This document shows, one piece after another, positions 62,638 to 64,000 of a DNA stretch of 64,000 bases (positions are counted from its first letter, which is position 1; the number at the start of each line of letters is the position of its first letter). The position numbers and the translations under genes are program-made. The DNA is from Pseudolabrys sp. (GTDB taxonomy: Bacteria > Pseudomonadota > Alphaproteobacteria > Rhizobiales > Xanthobacteraceae), in contig JAHCKG010000005.1 in NCBI GenBank assembly GCA_026125895.1, positions 1-64,000 of the forward strand. The letters are read 5' to 3'. The notes under the pieces are model-generated. The model made no database searches, was not told where the DNA came from, and saw only the letters and a list, made by a program, of their open reading frames with translations.

Positions 62638-63288
62638 ATGCCATACCGTCGCACGGAAAATGTCGTTCGCCGGCTCGCCGAGCGCGAGAAGGCCATTCTC
62701 GATGCCGCCATCGCCTTGGCGGCCGAGGGTGGTATGGCGGCGGTGCAGATCGTCGCGGTGGCCGGCCGCGCCGGCATCGCCGCCGGCACCGTCTATCGCT
62801 ACTTCCCCACCAAGAACGACCTCGTGGCCGAACTGATCGCGGCGGTGGCCGGCCGCGAACTCGAGGCCATGCAGACGGCGGCCGATGCGGCGCCGGGACC
62901 GCTGTCGGCGCTGGCCTCGGCGATCGCCCGGTTTTCGGCACGGGCGCTGGCCGAACGGCGGCTGGCCTGGGCGGTGATTGGCGAGGCCGTGGATGCCGAA
63001 GTCGATGTCCTGCGAATGGACTTCCGTCAATCGCTGGCCGGCGAACTGGAGCGGCGCATCAACATCGCCATCGGCCTGCGCTTTCTGCCGGATCAGGATG
63101 CGCGGCTCGCGGCACCCGCCATCGTCGGCGCGCTGATGGAGGGACTGCTCAGCCCGCTGGCGCCGGCCTATGAGGATGCCGCGCAGGCTCGCGAGGCGGT
63201 GCAGACGGTGACGCTGCTGTCGCTGCGGGCGCTCGGCGTCATCGACGCGCGGGCCCGCGGTCTGGTAGCGCAGGTCGTGCTGACTTAG
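62638..63288 (+). CDS. TetR-family transcriptional regulator
   Basis: 216 residues. N-terminal helix-turn-helix: EKAILDAAIALAAEGGMAAV, then VAVAGRAGIAAGTVYRYFPT and KNDLVAELIA, the canonical TetR HTH. The helical C-terminal domain shows no ligand signature. ATG 62638 follows the palindrome at 62615-62630. Starts 75 bases after the ThDP enzyme gene in the same direction; it may regulate that gene or itself. Confidence 0.93.
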   Translation: MPYRRTENVVRRLAEREKAILDAAIALAAEGGMAAVQIVAVAGRAGIAAGTVYRYFPTKNDLVAELIAAVAGRELEAMQTAADAAPGPLSALASAIARFSARALAERRLAWAVIGEAVDAEVDVLRMDFRQSLAGELERRINIAIGLRFLPDQDARLAAPAIVGALMEGLLSPLAPAYEDAAQAREAVQTVTLLSLRALGVIDARARGLVAQVVLT

Positions 63289-63297
63289 GGCCGACGG

Positions 63298-63825
63298 TCA
63301 GACCATCGCCTCTGCGGGCACGTCGGCGAGCGGAAGCTCGACGTGGTAGGTGCCCGGGTCGTCCGGGTCGTGGCTGCTGTGAAAGCCGAGTTCGGCGCAC
63401 ATCTGCAGCATCGTGGTGTTCTCCGCGAGCACCTGGCCGCGCACCGCCTTGAGGCCGTGTTCCTTCGCATAAGCGATCATGTGTTTCATCATCAGCCAGC
63501 CGAGACCGCGCCCCTTGAGATGCGAGCGCAACAGGATGGCGAATTCGCCGGTCTCGTGCTGTTCGTCGTCATGCAGGCGGACGACGCCGAGCAGTTTGCC
63601 GTCGGCATCGAGCGCGACGAACGCCATCGCGTTTGCCGGGTCGTAATGAACCAGCTTGTCGATCATCTCCGGCGACAATTCCCGGATGGCCGAGAAAAAC
63701 CGCAGCCGCAGATCGAAGCTCGTCACCTTGGCAAGAAAGTCGGGATAGAGCGCGGCGTCCTCCGGCCGAAGCGGGCGGAGCACCACCATTTCGCCGTTGA
63801 GCAGTTTGACGTGGCGGCTGAGCAT
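63298..63825 (-). CDS. GNAT-family acetyltransferase
   Basis: 175 residues. GNAT motifs: MVVLRPLRPEDAALYPDFLA at the front, MAFVALDADGKLLGVVRLHD, the acetyl-CoA loop LRSHLKGRGLGWLMMKHMIA (R-G-x-G-x-G/A type), and VLAENTTMLQMCAELGF. Close in style to the GNAT domain of protein lysine acetyltransferases (Pat). ATG 63825 chosen; GGAGG lies upstream at short range, and a GTG at 63837 is in frame. The C-terminal tail of a UspA protein lies just upstream; USP-GNAT neighbours are common in alphaproteobacteria. Substrate unknown. Confidence 0.88.
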   Translation of the reverse strand: MLSRHVKLLNGEMVVLRPLRPEDAALYPDFLAKVTSFDLRLRFFSAIRELSPEMIDKLVHYDPANAMAFVALDADGKLLGVVRLHDDEQHETGEFAILLRSHLKGRGLGWLMMKHMIAYAKEHGLKAVRGQVLAENTTMLQMCAELGFHSSHDPDDPGTYHVELPLADVPAEAMV

Positions 63826-63930
63826 GTTCCTCCACACGTCTCCGCCAATGCGGAGACCGGAGTGTTGGTTCCTGCGTCAATCGGCAGCCATTGCTGCGCA
63901 GGCAAGAACGGGCGTCAAGCCGGGCCGCCG

Positions 63931-64000
63931 CTAGTGCGACATCAGGACCGGGACGGTCATGCTCTCGAGGATGCCGCGGGTGGCGCCGCCGAGCACGAAT
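63931..64000 (-). CDS. Universal stress protein (UspA), C-terminal end only
   Basis: Minus frame reading FVLGGATRGILESMTVPVLM and then SH and a TAG at 63931. G-G-A-T-R-G/x and the closing V-P-V-L-x-S/x-H are the end of the UspA ATP-binding fold. The body lies beyond the right edge. Identification rests on about 23 residues. Confidence 0.65.
   Translation of the reverse strand, partial: FVLGGATRGILESMTVPVLMSH

Overview
The window looks like a chromosomal segment of a GC-rich alphaproteobacterium of the order Hyphomicrobiales (Rhizobiales), most like the Bradyrhizobium / Xanthobacteraceae group. This is inferred from gene content: three small Omp25/31-type outer-membrane barrels, TctAB and Bug-type tricarboxylate uptake proteins, extensin-like and YkuD cell-wall enzymes, the uvrC-pgsA-moaD-moaE order, and several families of long intergenic palindromes typical of these genomes. 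No rRNA, tRNA, insertion sequence, phage gene or CRISPR array was found.

Layout. 1-2.0 kb (minus): start of an ABC exporter, then a YkuD / Cys-rich / exported-protein operon. 2.2-7.2 kb: small exported and metabolic genes (flavin monooxygenase, LysE exporter, DoxX). 7.5-11.7 kb: a TadG/von Willebrand A surface protein, DUF3829, small envelope proteins, DUF488 and an orphan BrnA-like antitoxin. 11.75-13.8 kb: a visibly less GC-rich islet with a degraded gene, a HEPN-like protein and a trypsin-like protease. 13.9-16.3 kb: TPP riboswitch, small membrane protein, thiC. 16.4-20.5 kb: triheme cytochrome plus two-subunit molybdenum hydroxylase. 20.8-28.7 kb: membrane and envelope proteins, tctBA, a ketopantoate-reductase-like protein, a second YkuD enzyme. 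28.8-35.3 kb: trmO, then an ArsR-methyltransferase regulator with metF and metH. 35.4-42.4 kb: a 27-residue membrane peptide, a Bug solute-binding protein, an extensin-like lipoprotein, a flavoprotein, ubiA and rsmE. 42.4-43.0 kb: a gene-free repeat-rich stretch. 43.0-49.7 kb: RNase T2, rlmJ, cold-shock protein, GST, three porin paralogues each with its own terminator. 49.9-55.6 kb: SDR, uvrC, an intradiol dioxygenase, pgsA, moaD, moaE. 55.6-64 kb: Vgb-like propeller, DUF1460, a glucose-dehydrogenase/GH15 pair, a ThDP enzyme with a TetR regulator, GNAT, and the tail of a UspA protein.

How genes work together. The clearest units are the riboswitch-controlled thiamine operon, the methionine/folate unit (regulator-metF-metH, with a near-perfect palindrome 51 bases before the regulator), the three-subunit periplasmic oxidoreductase, and the probable disaccharide-to-gluconate pair (GH15 plus glucose dehydrogenase). 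The molybdopterin synthase genes moaD/moaE may supply cofactor to the molybdenum hydroxylase elsewhere in the window.

Most worth following up: the low-GC HEPN-like plus protease islet, the palindromic element inserted in frame within uvrC, the membrane protein sharing the TPP riboswitch with thiC, the 27-residue peptide gene with its own terminator, and the repeat-rich gene-free stretch at 42.4-43.0 kb.
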